The notes below the pieces were generated by a model. The model was not told the origin of the DNA. It made no database searches and worked only from the letters and a program-made list of their open reading frames with translations. Position numbers and translations under genes: made by a program. Source: CAVQBP01 sp963723205 (GTDB lineage Bacteria; Bacteroidota; Ignavibacteria; Ignavibacteriales; Ignavibacteriaceae). From it: a stretch of DNA of 64,000 nucleotides. Every line of letters begins with the position of its first letter. Positions within the stretch are counted from its first letter, which is position 1. Positions 9,244 to 18,990 of the stretch are shown one piece after another. The DNA lies in the NCBI GenBank assembly GCA_963723205.1, contig CAVRQC010000038.1, positions 558,001-622,000 on the forward strand, read 5' to 3'.

Positions 9244-11589
9244 ATGTTTATAAATTATCTAAAAGTTACAATACGGAATTTACTAAAACATAAGACCTAT
9301 TCATTAATAAATATTTTAGGATTATCGGTCGGACTGGCTTGTACAATCCTTATTCTGCTTTGGGTACAGGATGAACTGAGTGTTGACAGGTATCATAAAA
9401 AAGGGGACAGAATTGCCGAAGCATACCTGAAAGGAATTAAAGATGAAAATACATCATTCCAGTCAGCTGTTTCTCCTGCCATATCAAAAATGTTATTGGA
9501 TGATTACCCGGAAATAATTGATGCTGTAAGAATAGGAGGTTTGAATGAAACCGTATTAAAGTACAATGGAAAAATGATAGTTGAATCTTCAGGTGCAGCT
9601 GCAGACCCATCAATCTTTTCAATATTTTCTTATGAATTTATTAAAGGAGATCCCAAAACTGCATTAAATAATCCGCATTCAATCGTACTTACTGAATCCA
9701 CTTCCAAAAAATATTTTGGTGATGAAAATCCTATCGGCAAGGTTCTTAAGATGGATAATACTTATGATTTTCAGGTAACAGGAATTATAAAAGACCTGCC
9801 ATCTAATTCGTACAGAAAATTTGATTTTCTTGTCCCCTTCAAATTTTTAAAAGAGCTTGGTTATGATATTGCTGGTACACCGTTTTTTCCATGCAATTAT
9901 TTAACGTATGTACTTCTTAAAGACAATGTTAACGTTGAAAATTTAAGTGAAAAAGTCAGTAAGAGGATCTATGCAAAAGGAAAGGAAATATCTTTTGAAA
10001 TTTCCCTGGTACCGTTTTATGACACTTACTTTTTTGACACAGGGGGAAAACTTAAGAGTACAATTTTAATTTTGGTTGCACTTTTCATTCTGGGCATTGC
10101 CTGTATTAATTTCGTGAATCTATCTACAGCAAGATCAATGGTTCGTTTAAAAGAAATCAGCATACGAAAAGTAACAGGTGCAACACGATTTGAAATCGCT
10201 CAACAATTTCTAGCGGAAAGCATTTTCCTGACTATTATTGCAGCTTTAATTGCATTTGGCATTTCAGAATTCAGCCTCTCTTACTTTAACAGCATAACAG
10301 GAAAGGTTTTATCAATTCAATTTAGCGACCCGGTGTTTCTCGGTGGAATTTTTGTGTTGGTTTTATTCACCGGTAGCCTGGCCGGTATTTATCCTTCTGT
10401 ATATATTTCAAAATTTAATCCTATAAAGATTTTCAGAAAAAATGTTAACAAAACCAAAGGCTCATACCGCCAGGCTTTGATTGTATTTCAATTTGTTCTC
10501 TCTGTCTTTTTTATAATTTCTACTATTATTTTAAGCAGGCAAATTCATTATATCCGGAATTTTAATTACGGTATAAACAAAAATAATATTATTTACGTCC
10601 GGATGGATGGAGATATTCTGAATAGATATAATGCGGTAAAAAACGAACTTTTAAAAAACTCCAATGTTCAATCCGTTACTTCCGCTTCCCGGCTTCCAAT
10701 AGCAGTAACCTCAGGAAGCTACTGGAAATGGGGTGTTAATGACGGTGTAGGACGACGTATCTGTCCGCTCTATGTTGGCTATGATTTTCTTGAAACATTT
10801 GGTGCTAAAATGGGCAAGGGAAGGTTTTATTCGAAGAAATTTTCCAGTGATACATCAGATGCAATTATTGTTAATGAAACAGCAATAAAAAAAATTGGAT
10901 TAAAAGACGCGGTTGGAAAACCTTTTTATTTCAACAACCGTTATTATTCGCTAATTGGTATTATGAAAGATTATCAGCATAATTCTCCTTTAAAAATAAC
11001 CACGGAGCCAATGGTTTTCTGGTTAAAGCCCGGCGGTGATCAATACCTGTTTGCAAAAATAGATCCTTCAATAAAAAATATTGAAACAATAACTTCAACA
11101 GTTAATTATATTCAGACTACATGTAATAAGTTCAGCTCGGAACGTCCTTTAAATTGTCAATTTCTAAATGATTTCTCATTTAATAATGAACGCACCCTGG
11201 AAACTATTAATAAATTAATTATGTTCAGTACCTTTTTAATGATTTTTGTCGCATGCCTTGGTTTATATGGTTTGTCGGCATTTATAAATGAACGCAAAAT
11301 AAAAGAAATAGGGGTTAGAAAGGTTCTGGGAGCATCAATACCGGGAATCATAATTATGTTATCCAAAGAATTCCTAAAATGGATAATCATAGCAAATGCA
11401 ATTGCATGGCCATTAGCTTATTACGCAATGAAACTGGTTCTGCGGGATTATGCTTTTCATGTTTCTATCGGGATATGGATCTTTGTTCTAGCCGGTTCAT
11501 TTACATTGCTTATAGCTTTAATTACTATAAGCCGGCAGGCTATAAAAGCTGCACTTGCTAATCCGGTTGAATCTTTAAGGTATGAATGA
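9244..11589 (+). CDS. FtsX/MacB-type ABC transporter permease, 781 aa
   Basis: Fifth and last permease of the array. A strong GGAGGG lies just before ATG 9244. It has an N-terminal helix (MFINYLKVTIRNLLKHKTYS...), a MacB-like domain, central helices with 'LKEISIRKVTGAT' and 'AGIYPSVYISKFNP', a second periplasmic domain and the C-terminal FtsX block 'KIKEIGVRKVLGAS', ending 'NPVESLRYE'. All permeases here keep the C-terminal NPV/SPV-x-SL-(R/K)-x-E signature, so they arose by duplication. A 214-bp gap with a new ribosome-binding site separates it from the small membrane protein upstream, so it may have its own promoter. There is no ATPase neighbour. Confidence 0.93.
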   Translation: MFINYLKVTIRNLLKHKTYSLINILGLSVGLACTILILLWVQDELSVDRYHKKGDRIAEAYLKGIKDENTSFQSAVSPAISKMLLDDYPEIIDAVRIGGLNETVLKYNGKMIVESSGAAADPSIFSIFSYEFIKGDPKTALNNPHSIVLTESTSKKYFGDENPIGKVLKMDNTYDFQVTGIIKDLPSNSYRKFDFLVPFKFLKELGYDIAGTPFFPCNYLTYVLLKDNVNVENLSEKVSKRIYAKGKEISFEISLVPFYDTYFFDTGGKLKSTILILVALFILGIACINFVNLSTARSMVRLKEISIRKVTGATRFEIAQQFLAESIFLTIIAALIAFGISEFSLSYFNSITGKVLSIQFSDPVFLGGIFVLVLFTGSLAGIYPSVYISKFNPIKIFRKNVNKTKGSYRQALIVFQFVLSVFFIISTIILSRQIHYIRNFNYGINKNNIIYVRMDGDILNRYNAVKNELLKNSNVQSVTSASRLPIAVTSGSYWKWGVNDGVGRRICPLYVGYDFLETFGAKMGKGRFYSKKFSSDTSDAIIVNETAIKKIGLKDAVGKPFYFNNRYYSLIGIMKDYQHNSPLKITTEPMVFWLKPGGDQYLFAKIDPSIKNIETITSTVNYIQTTCNKFSSERPLNCQFLNDFSFNNERTLETINKLIMFSTFLMIFVACLGLYGLSAFINERKIKEIGVRKVLGASIPGIIIMLSKEFLKWIIIANAIAWPLAYYAMKLVLRDYAFHVSIGIWIFVLAGSFTLLIALITISRQAIKAALANPVESLRYE

Positions 11590-11755
11590 CATTTGCTCCC
11601 GTTTCTTCGAAAATCTTTTAAAGTATGATTAATAAATGAATTTGTAATATGTAAGTGTAACCTTATTCTATCTTCATAAGTCTTAATATAGTAGGAATTT
11701 GAGCTAATATTTACTATTAACGATTTTAAAAAGAGGAAAATTAAAAGGGAAATAA

Positions 11756-12961
11756 ATGCAGCACAGAAATTCAAAGATATTTTTACCATTACAAAATTTT
11801 TATCATTACCTCCAAAAAGTAGTTTTTTTGATTCTCCTTTCTTTGCTGATCACTTGCACTTTAAAAGCACAAATAAATTTATTTGGTGATGATACAACAA
11901 GTACTGAATGTTCACATCAAAGTATAGATCTTGCAATTAATAATTACGGTATTAGTTTCGGTAATTCTCAGATTATCAACGGGATAAGATTTAATGTTAC
12001 GGATTGTGGAATTAAAAATATCAATGGTATCAATATTACTTTCTGGAAGCCTGAAGAAAGTCCGGTTTCTGTTATTAATGGTTTTTCATTAGGTGTTGCT
12101 CCATATGCGGATAATCTCAACGGTGTATCAATCGGTATTGCATCTGTTTTAGCAGGACAAAGTATGAACGGGATTAATATTGGAGGTCTTGCTAATGTTT
12201 CCCAGGGAAATATTTATGGAATCAATATCGGAGGTCTCGCTTTAGTAGCTGAAAAAGATATCTCAGGAATCAATATCGGAGGGCTTGCACAGGTCTCACA
12301 ACAAAATATTACAGGTATTAATGTCGCCGGACTTGCACTTGTGTCAGAAGGAAGTCTAAATGGAATAAATATAGGCGGGTTGGCTTCCGTTTCAGAAAAA
12401 GGTACAATCGGAATAAATTTCGGTTCTCTCGCTCTGGTTTCTCAACAATATATATACGGAATAAATGTGGGCGGGCTGGCTGCAGTTGCTAAAGAAGATA
12501 TTTATGGAGTTAACTTCGGAGGCTTAGCTCTAGTATCTGAAAATGAAATAAATGGAATAAATATAGGTGGGCTTGCTGCAGTAGGTAATGGCGGCTTAAC
12601 GGGAATTAATGTGGGCGGACTTGCTATAGCTTCAGATAAAGGGGGAATTACCGGAATAAACATATCCGTAGGAAAGTTAAAATCGGAATACTTTGTTACA
12701 GGAATTAATATTACCGGTTATAATGTCGAAACTGAAGATTTAACAGGCATAAATATTACAGGCGGCTGGGTTGATATTGAAAATTTAAACGGTTTTTCCG
12801 TATCAACTTTCCACAAAATTTCAGGTACCCAAACTGGATTTGTTATTGGAATTTTTAATATTGCCAAATCACTTCAGGGAATACAAATTGGATTAATAAA
12901 TATTGTGAAAGACAATCCTGCACCCTTTAGAATACTGCCATTTATAAATCTGCACTTCTAA
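11756..12961 (+). CDS. secreted 16-residue-repeat (beta-solenoid-like) protein
   Basis: 401 residues. A long basic N-terminus is followed by a hydrophobic segment (about 22-36) and 'LKAQ', consistent with a signal peptide. From residue 139 there are ten near-perfect 16-residue repeats of the form GINIGGLAxVSxxxIx, then looser GIN repeats to about residue 380 and a short C-terminal end. The regular alternation of glycine and beta-branched residues predicts a beta-solenoid or a beta-barrel-like surface structure. Similar GIN/GLA repeats occur in poorly characterised surface proteins; I cannot name a family with confidence. No enzymatic motif is visible. AAAAGGGA precedes the ATG. It stands alone, about 165 bases after the last permease. 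Confidence 0.8.
   Translation: MQHRNSKIFLPLQNFYHYLQKVVFLILLSLLITCTLKAQINLFGDDTTSTECSHQSIDLAINNYGISFGNSQIINGIRFNVTDCGIKNINGINITFWKPEESPVSVINGFSLGVAPYADNLNGVSIGIASVLAGQSMNGINIGGLANVSQGNIYGINIGGLALVAEKDISGINIGGLAQVSQQNITGINVAGLALVSEGSLNGINIGGLASVSEKGTIGINFGSLALVSQQYIYGINVGGLAAVAKEDIYGVNFGGLALVSENEINGINIGGLAAVGNGGLTGINVGGLAIASDKGGITGINISVGKLKSEYFVTGINITGYNVETEDLTGINITGGWVDIENLNGFSVSTFHKISGTQTGFVIGIFNIAKSLQGIQIGLINIVKDNPAPFRILPFINLHF
12170..12652 (+). repeat. ten coding repeats of about 48 bp (GINIGGLA units)
   Basis: Ten consecutive in-frame units, nine of 16 codons and one of 17. Each begins with a variant of Gly-Ile-Asn-Ile-Gly-Gly-Leu-Ala. Codon choice differs among units (for example GGAATCAATATCGGA versus GGAATAAATATAGGT), so the repeats are old or have diverged at silent sites rather than being a fresh slippage expansion. 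Confidence 0.9.
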
Positions 12962-13171
12962 ATAAGAGGCATATTAGTATAGGTTATAAAATGTATAAGG
13001 GGGTAAATACAGAGAACTTTTTGAAATTAAAATCTTTCGCTCTTTGCCTCAATATCTTTATACCCTATACATGATTAATATCAACTCCCAACTCTTTTTC
13101 CATACATTTCCCATCATTTAATAAAATACTTATTTTTACGAATGGATTTAAATTGATTAGGGAGAAATTCT

Positions 13172-13588
13172 ATGCAGATAAGTGCTAATCTTAAAAATAA
13201 GAAAAATGAAAATTACGTAATATTAAAAACAGAAAACAATACTCATTCAATAAAAATTCCTCCCAGAAAATCAGGCTATGGTTCCGGTGCTAATGGTGGT
13301 GAACTGTTGTTCCTTGCACTTGCCGCATGTTATTGTAACGACATATACCGCGAAGGTGCTAAACAGGGAATAACAATCGAAAGTGTAGAAGTTGAAGTAA
13401 AAGGGGATTTCGATTCCGAAAGTTCACCCGCCTCAAATATCATTTATTCAGCAGTAGTTAAGGCAAAAGCGAAAAGAGATAAAATAATTGAACTAATGAA
13501 TTTAACAGATAAAGTAACTGAGATTCAGAATACCTTAAGAACTGGAGTTCCTGTTACACTGGCAAGTGCCGAAGCAATTAGTATTTAA
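13172..13588 (+). CDS. OsmC-family protein lacking the second cysteine
   Basis: 138 residues, the usual length for OsmC/Ohr-fold proteins, which reduce organic peroxides in the cytoplasm. The first conserved cysteine is present in 'LALAACYCNDIYREG'. The region that normally carries the resolving cysteine (before the conserved 'NTLR') reads 'TDKVTEIQNTLR' here, without Cys, so classical two-cysteine peroxidase chemistry is doubtful. Other OsmC features are kept: the N-terminal strands, the 'GANGGELLFLALA' entry to the central helix and the C-terminal strand. GGGAGAAA precedes the ATG. It is a single gene with gaps on both sides. It may be a YhfA-like or otherwise specialised OsmC member. Confidence 0.85.
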   Translation: MQISANLKNKKNENYVILKTENNTHSIKIPPRKSGYGSGANGGELLFLALAACYCNDIYREGAKQGITIESVEVEVKGDFDSESSPASNIIYSAVVKAKAKRDKIIELMNLTDKVTEIQNTLRTGVPVTLASAEAISI

Positions 13589-13886
13589 TTACTCAAACAT
13601 TTGGAGAAAACAATATAAGTAATAAAAGAAAAAATGAGATTGTCTTACCGTTTAACTAATACTCCAAATACCGGTTTTACTCCTATAATTTCGTATAACC
13701 GAAAGAAGTAAAATATTAATGTTGTTTCCCTTACTGCTAACTTTAAAATAATTTTATTACTTCCCTACTTTAAAACTTAACCATTATAATTTCAAAATTG
13801 AGTAAAAAATTATAATCGATTCACTGCTATAATTCTATTTAACTTAAATTTTAAATTCCTTTATTTAAAGTTTAAGTCATATGATA

Positions 13887-16691
13887 CTATTTAAGAAAGA
13901 CTAATTTCCTGGTTGAAGTAAAAGAATTCACATTTAATTGATAAAAGTAAATTCCTGAGGCCAGATCATTGGGATTGAAATTTAATGTATATTTGCCTGG
14001 TTGTTTATCCTCATTAATTAAGGTTCTAACAAGTTTACCCAGTATATTATAAACTTTTATTGTAACTCTCCCCCCTTCAGGAATTTCGTAGTCTATTTTA
14101 GTCCCCGGATTAAATGGATTAGGATAATTCTGACTTAAGTTATAAGTTAAAGGAACCGCACCTCCACCATTATTATTTGCCAATTGATTATTATATACAT
14201 CCCTGGCATTACTAATATTTGTCCGGAGTTCATCTAAATTGGTTCCTGCAGTTATTGCAAATGCAACATTTAAAGTTTTCCCTGCTGGTATCGAAAAAGG
14301 TCCGGCTGAAGTAACTTCTGAAATATCTGTTGGCCCGGCTGATGCTTTACCGATTCCGCTCGACAACGTTTGCCACTTTTCTGCGCTGGAAAATCCATCA
14401 TAAATTTGAAATTGACTATCGCCGCCATTTGCAATAGCCCAAAAGCCATATTTGTCGGAAGATATTAAAGCGGTTCCGACATAAGTATCCGGATTTCCCC
14501 CCAAATGATAAACATATCCTAAATTCCCTTGGTTATCATAATTAACTATATCACTATCTCCCGAGCTTTCAACAAGATCCCAATCAAAGAATAAACCGGA
14601 ATAAAAATTACTAATATCTGAACTAGTAGTATTGGTAAAATTAAAGTTAAGTATAACAGAATTTTTATTGTTTGCATCATTGAAAGAGTATGAGTGTAAA
14701 TCAACAGTTATACCAAGTTTATTTGAACCCGAACCATTATCATTAAATATAGTATGCCCTTCAACAGAAGCCGAACTTATATCTGCCTGGTTTGTTAGTT
14801 TGATTGGTTCTACTATCCGGAAAGAAGTATCTTTCCCGAGTCCGTTTGCATCCCTTGCTTCATCGGATAATTTAACTGGAGATGTTCCAAACATTAAGGC
14901 TCCTTCGAAAAGCAAATTTGAGCCATTCATAAATTTGAATCCCTCACCCTCAAGATTATTTGGATAATCATTAAATCCTATACTACCCTGACTGGTAATT
15001 GTAACAATTATATTACTACTGCTTTGTGTTTTAAAAGTACTATTTACAGGTGCCATAGCAAATTGATAGTCTGTATAATTGTCTGCACTATAATCTAACT
15101 TTAATGCAATAGTATCGTTATATGGAACATTATCGGCAATTTTAATAATAAATGGACTTGAATAGTTATTTGCAGTATCTGAAGTACCAATACTTCCCAA
15201 ATTAAAATTTCCATTCTGAACAGTTACATAACTATTAAGGCTCTGTAAAGATACCGAGACATTACTTGCAGGGTTTAAATAATTTTTCAGCTTAATTCTA
15301 ACTGCGACATTCTCACCAGGCTGAAGATTACCGTCTCCATTTCCGCCTTGTATACTATCGGAAAATTGGACATCATAGGCTCTGACTGAAACCGAATTTG
15401 TATTGTTCAAAGTTTTATAAGCATCTATTCTTCCGTACCCCAGCAAATTCTGATATCCGGGATTTTTAGTATCAATATTATCACTGTTAACTCTGATTTG
15501 TTCAGCTACTTGCAAGGGAGAGTAATCTGGAAACCGGGCGAAAACTAAACCGGCAAGCCCTGAAACCAGTGGAGTTGAAAATGAAGTTCCGGAACCATGT
15601 GTATACGTATTAGGCTGCCATGTTGAATAAATATTTTGTCCGGGAGCAGAAACATCAACACTATATCCAAAATTGGAGAATGTAGCTTTGATATCATTAT
15701 AAGATGTAGCCGCAACTGATAATACACCATCATAAGATGCGGGATAAAAGTTTTCTTTTAAATTATCATTTCCTGCTGCTGCAACAACTAAAGCCCCTTT
15801 TGAAATGGCATAATAAATAACTTCCTGTTCCATATTTGAATACCCACTGCCGCCCCAGCTACAATTGATAACTTTAGCACCATGATCCGCAGCATAAATA
15901 ATTCCTTCAAATCCATAAACTATGTATGGCTCACCTGTTGTTTGATCTTTCATATCTTCCCTGGCTGCTTTTACTGCCATCAGATGGGTGCTGAATCCGA
16001 TAGAGGCAATCCCGGTTAAGTTATTAGTAACAGCCGAAGCTACACCTGCAACAAAAGTCCCGTGATACGGATTATCTTCAATGGGATTATTGTCGGGGGT
16101 TCCATTTAAACCTCCGAAATCATACCCAATACCATACCACATATTAGCACGAATATCAGGATGCGGCCAATCAACACCGGTATCAACAATTCCAATAATA
16201 ACTGAAGTATCACCTTGCGAAATATCCCAGGCAGGCTGGACATTTATTTGAAACAAATTCCATTGGTTAGTCGAATTATAACTTGTATCATTGGGAATAA
16301 AATCAATTCTTCTCAAATATTTTGGTTCTGCCCATTCTATACCAGGAAGTTTTTTTATCTTAGCTGCTGCAGTTAAAGGATCAATATCTTTAGAATAATC
16401 AATCGTCATTATTTTATCTAATCCTATTCTTTGAGCTTCATAATTTTCAGTAGAAAAAATTCGAGATACGGATTTTACATTATAATCTTTAAATAATTTG
16501 CTTATTCTGGTTTCAATATTTGCAGCTTTGTTTAAATTTTGCCCCGGCAGATTTTTATATTTAATAATTATTGTATGAGCAAGATAGACTAGGTTTCCAT
16601 TATGTATTATTTTATTATTATTTAATGCATAACTATTTGAAATATAAACTATAGTAAACAGGGTAAGAATAAGGTAGCGAAAAGATTTCAT
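13887..16691 (-). CDS. secreted subtilisin-like serine protease with type IX sorting tail
   Basis: 934 residues. A signal peptide (about 1-22) is followed by an inhibitor-like propeptide (about 35-125) and the S8 catalytic domain. The catalytic triad is visible as Asp170 ('IVDTGVDWPHPD'), His210 ('HGTFVAGVAS') and Ser370 ('GTSFSTP'), with the oxyanion Asn308 in 'AAAGND'. Residues about 435-850 form beta-rich domains without recognised catalytic motifs. The last ~80 residues are a sorting domain beginning 'YPNPFNPGTKIDYEIP' with 'YNILGKLVRTL' and ending in 'TRKLVFLK', the type recognised by type IX secretion in Ignavibacteria and Bacteroidota. The enzyme is thus probably exported to the surface or medium to degrade protein. 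It is a single gene transcribed away from the RRM gene region. Confidence 0.95.
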   Translation of the reverse strand: MKSFRYLILTLFTIVYISNSYALNNNKIIHNGNLVYLAHTIIIKYKNLPGQNLNKAANIETRISKLFKDYNVKSVSRIFSTENYEAQRIGLDKIMTIDYSKDIDPLTAAAKIKKLPGIEWAEPKYLRRIDFIPNDTSYNSTNQWNLFQINVQPAWDISQGDTSVIIGIVDTGVDWPHPDIRANMWYGIGYDFGGLNGTPDNNPIEDNPYHGTFVAGVASAVTNNLTGIASIGFSTHLMAVKAAREDMKDQTTGEPYIVYGFEGIIYAADHGAKVINCSWGGSGYSNMEQEVIYYAISKGALVVAAAGNDNLKENFYPASYDGVLSVAATSYNDIKATFSNFGYSVDVSAPGQNIYSTWQPNTYTHGSGTSFSTPLVSGLAGLVFARFPDYSPLQVAEQIRVNSDNIDTKNPGYQNLLGYGRIDAYKTLNNTNSVSVRAYDVQFSDSIQGGNGDGNLQPGENVAVRIKLKNYLNPASNVSVSLQSLNSYVTVQNGNFNLGSIGTSDTANNYSSPFIIKIADNVPYNDTIALKLDYSADNYTDYQFAMAPVNSTFKTQSSSNIIVTITSQGSIGFNDYPNNLEGEGFKFMNGSNLLFEGALMFGTSPVKLSDEARDANGLGKDTSFRIVEPIKLTNQADISSASVEGHTIFNDNGSGSNKLGITVDLHSYSFNDANNKNSVILNFNFTNTTSSDISNFYSGLFFDWDLVESSGDSDIVNYDNQGNLGYVYHLGGNPDTYVGTALISSDKYGFWAIANGGDSQFQIYDGFSSAEKWQTLSSGIGKASAGPTDISEVTSAGPFSIPAGKTLNVAFAITAGTNLDELRTNISNARDVYNNQLANNNGGGAVPLTYNLSQNYPNPFNPGTKIDYEIPEGGRVTIKVYNILGKLVRTLINEDKQPGKYTLNFNPNDLASGIYFYQLNVNSFTSTRKLVFLK

Positions 16692-16936
16692 ATATTCGGC
16701 CGATTATATTTGAATATGTTTTCAGTAAAAATAAAGAAAAACGGATATATATTAAATCCTGAAAATCACCAATCAAATTCTATCTTTAATTCAAACACTT
16801 GGAAGAAATACTATCCGAACCAATGTGAATATCCCAGGTTTCTAAAATACAATTTAATTTAATAGTTGAAAATAATTTCATATTTTAGAATTAAACTTTC
16901 CAAATATTTCTATTTTTTTAAATAATAGAAGGCATC

Positions 16937-17119
16937 ATGATGGGAAATGAACATAAAAGCAAATATAAATGCCATTCAAATAATTTTGGAATTATCTGGT
17001 TTATCGGATGGTTATTTAGTATAGGATTCTTAAAATTGACTTTCTGGAAAGCTGTCTTATCCTTAATTCTATGGCCGTATTATATCGGAGATACTTTAAG
17101 TCAATTTTTAGCAAAGTAA
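16937..17119 (+). CDS. small membrane protein, unknown function
   Basis: 60 residues: a charged N-terminus (MMGNEHKSKYKCHSNN), a hydrophobic stretch of about 35 residues rich in W and G that could form one or two helices ('FGIIWFIGWLFSIGF', 'AVLSLILWPYYIG') and a short tail. AGAAGG precedes the ATG by about five bases. The pattern resembles small bacterial proteins with a W-P-x-x-I-G motif near the C-terminus, but I cannot name a family. It stands between the divergent protease gene and the RRM gene. Confidence 0.55.
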   Translation: MMGNEHKSKYKCHSNNFGIIWFIGWLFSIGFLKLTFWKAVLSLILWPYYIGDTLSQFLAK

Positions 17120-17280
17120 TTAATATGTTGGAGATTTAGTCAATAGATAATTGTGTGAAATAAGCACATTGTAAAAATTTCAAAGACCGTCAAGAATAAA
17201 TTAGGTTATTATAATTATTATATATATGTTTACTATCCCGGAAAAGCCGGATTATTTATTATTATTTTGAGGTTGTTAAA

Positions 17281-17532
17281 TTGAGTACCAAATTATTTGT
17301 AGGTTCCCTCCCCTGGTCAATCGATGACAGAATTTTGCAGGAAACATTTGAAAAACATGGTAATGTTGTTTCTGCTAAAGTAATTAAAGACCGTGAAACC
17401 GGAAGATCCCGTGGTTTCGGTTTTGTAGAAATGGAGAATTCTTCTGATGCACAGAATGCAATTAAGGCATTACATGAATCAGAATTAAAAGGAAGAAATA
17501 TCGTTGTTAATGAAGCAAGAGACAGAAACTAA
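17281..17532 (+). CDS. RRM-domain RNA-binding protein
   Basis: 83 residues forming a single RNA recognition motif. RNP2 is 'KLFVGSLPW' and RNP1 is 'RGFGFVEM', with 'DRETGRSRGFGF' typical of bacterial Rbp proteins. These bind single-stranded RNA in the cytoplasm and are often cold- or stress-induced. The start codon is TTG at 17281, supported by TGAGG eight bases upstream and by the usual MSTKLFVG beginning of the family; no in-frame ATG is better placed. The gene is monocistronic and ends in a clear intrinsic terminator. The glycine-rich tail found in some relatives is missing. Confidence 0.95.
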   Translation: MSTKLFVGSLPWSIDDRILQETFEKHGNVVSAKVIKDRETGRSRGFGFVEMENSSDAQNAIKALHESELKGRNIVVNEARDRN

Positions 17533-17569
17533 CATAAGATATTAAACAATTTTTCCTTTCTATTTTAAG

Positions 17570-17598
17570 AGGCATCTAGATGATGCCTTTTGTTTTTT
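17570..17598 (+). terminator. intrinsic terminator after the RRM gene
   Basis: A perfect 7-bp stem, AGGCATC (17570-17576) with GATGCCT (17582-17588), and a five-base loop are followed directly by TTTTGTTTTTT. It lies 38 bases after the RRM stop codon. The rest of the gap up to 17833 holds no gene that I can support. Confidence 0.9.
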
Positions 17599-17833
17599 AA
17601 ACCTGAATTCTCAAAAAGAATCCTGTTTTAATAAATGTATAAGACATTAGCAATTCACACGTACAACAAATAATTTAACAAAAAGTTAGTTCTAATTTTT
17701 CTACTAAGTAAATTGGCTAAAACGAACATTTTTCTATAGCCCTGAATTATTTATAATTATTACCAACGCACTTCATTTTATATCTATAAAATATTTATTT
17801 TTAACTTTTCAAAAACAAGCGGGAAATATCATC

Positions 17834-18958
17834 ATGATATCCGACAAAATTAAAACTGCATTCTTGACATTAATTGTTCTGATAATTGTATTAATTAATC
17901 CAAACTATTATCCAGCAGAACTCAGCAGACATAATTTTCAAAACTCAAGTTTTATTGATGCTGATAATCCTGATATTCAATATATAGGTCGTTTTGATTT
18001 TTCTAATCCTAAAAAAGTTATTTTTGACTGGGCAGGTGTTTACATTGTTGCCAGGTTTGAAGGTACAAGCTGTTCCATCCGTTTAGATGATCATAAAAAT
18101 GAATATGCTGTCATTGTTGATAATCATGCGCCCCGTTTGCTTCAAACCGGTGAAGACACAATATATGAAGTTGCCTCGGGCTTAAAAGAATCTGTTCCTC
18201 ACACAATAATTATTCAAAAGAGAACCGAACCGCTTGTTGGTAAAGGTATATTTATGGGTTTTATTCTTGATAAAGAGAAAAAATTATTAACTCCGCCCAA
18301 GCGTCCTGACAAACGGATAGAATTCATCGGTAATTCAATAACTTCCGGTTATGGAGTTGAAGGTAAAAATCATGATTGTCATTTTAGTGTTGAAACTGAA
18401 AATGCATGTATGTCTTATGCTGCAATTACTGCCAGGGCATTAAATGCCGATTATTCATTAGTATCGTATTCCGGTAGAGGTGTCGTCCGTAATTATGGAG
18501 ATAAACATAAAACTTCGGTTAATCCAATGCCGTCACTTTATGATCGTACATGCTTCTTCGATTCAACAAAACATTGGAATTTTAATGAGTGGGTTCCACA
18601 GGCGGTGGTAATCAATCTCGGGACAAATGATTTTTCAACACGACCTTTTCCCGACAAAAGAGTATTTCAAAGTGCATACAATAAATTAATTAACCGGGTA
18701 CGTTCATTATATCCGATGGTAACTATTTTTTGTATATGCGGACCTATGATTGAGGAGCCTTGTTTGTCCGAAATAAAAGAAGTCGTTGAACAGCAGCAAA
18801 TGGTTGAAGGAAGAGATAAAGATGTCTTTTTCATAGGGATAGATAGAAGTATTATGAATGATTCTGATTGGGGATGTGACTGGCACCCGAACATTAAAGG
18901 TTCTGTAAAGTCAGCAAATGTAATTGTACCTTACATAAAATTAGTTATGAACTGGTAA
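17834..18958 (+). CDS. secreted SGNH/CE2-type carbohydrate esterase
   Basis: 374 residues. An N-terminal hydrophobic segment (about 7-24) acts as signal or anchor. Residues about 45-150 form a jelly-roll-like domain, as in carbohydrate esterase family 2, and residues about 160-374 form an SGNH hydrolase. Catalytic features are Ser168 in 'FIGNSITSGYG', the Asn block 'NLGTNDFS' and His351 in 'DWHPNIKG'. CE2 enzymes remove acetyl groups from hemicellulose or other polysaccharides. This fits the GH26 mannanase further along, although the two genes are 25 kb apart. It stands alone, ahead of the convergent gene at 18991. Confidence 0.88.
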   Translation: MISDKIKTAFLTLIVLIIVLINPNYYPAELSRHNFQNSSFIDADNPDIQYIGRFDFSNPKKVIFDWAGVYIVARFEGTSCSIRLDDHKNEYAVIVDNHAPRLLQTGEDTIYEVASGLKESVPHTIIIQKRTEPLVGKGIFMGFILDKEKKLLTPPKRPDKRIEFIGNSITSGYGVEGKNHDCHFSVETENACMSYAAITARALNADYSLVSYSGRGVVRNYGDKHKTSVNPMPSLYDRTCFFDSTKHWNFNEWVPQAVVINLGTNDFSTRPFPDKRVFQSAYNKLINRVRSLYPMVTIFCICGPMIEEPCLSEIKEVVEQQQMVEGRDKDVFFIGIDRSIMNDSDWGCDWHPNIKGSVKSANVIVPYIKLVMNW

Positions 18959-18990
18959 AGATTTCAGAGAATTTTTCTTAGGTGAAATTA

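Noticed and set aside
14632..14967. Plus-strand 111-codon frame inside the protease gene
   Set aside because: Shadow of the well-supported subtilase gene on the other strand; no recognisable features.
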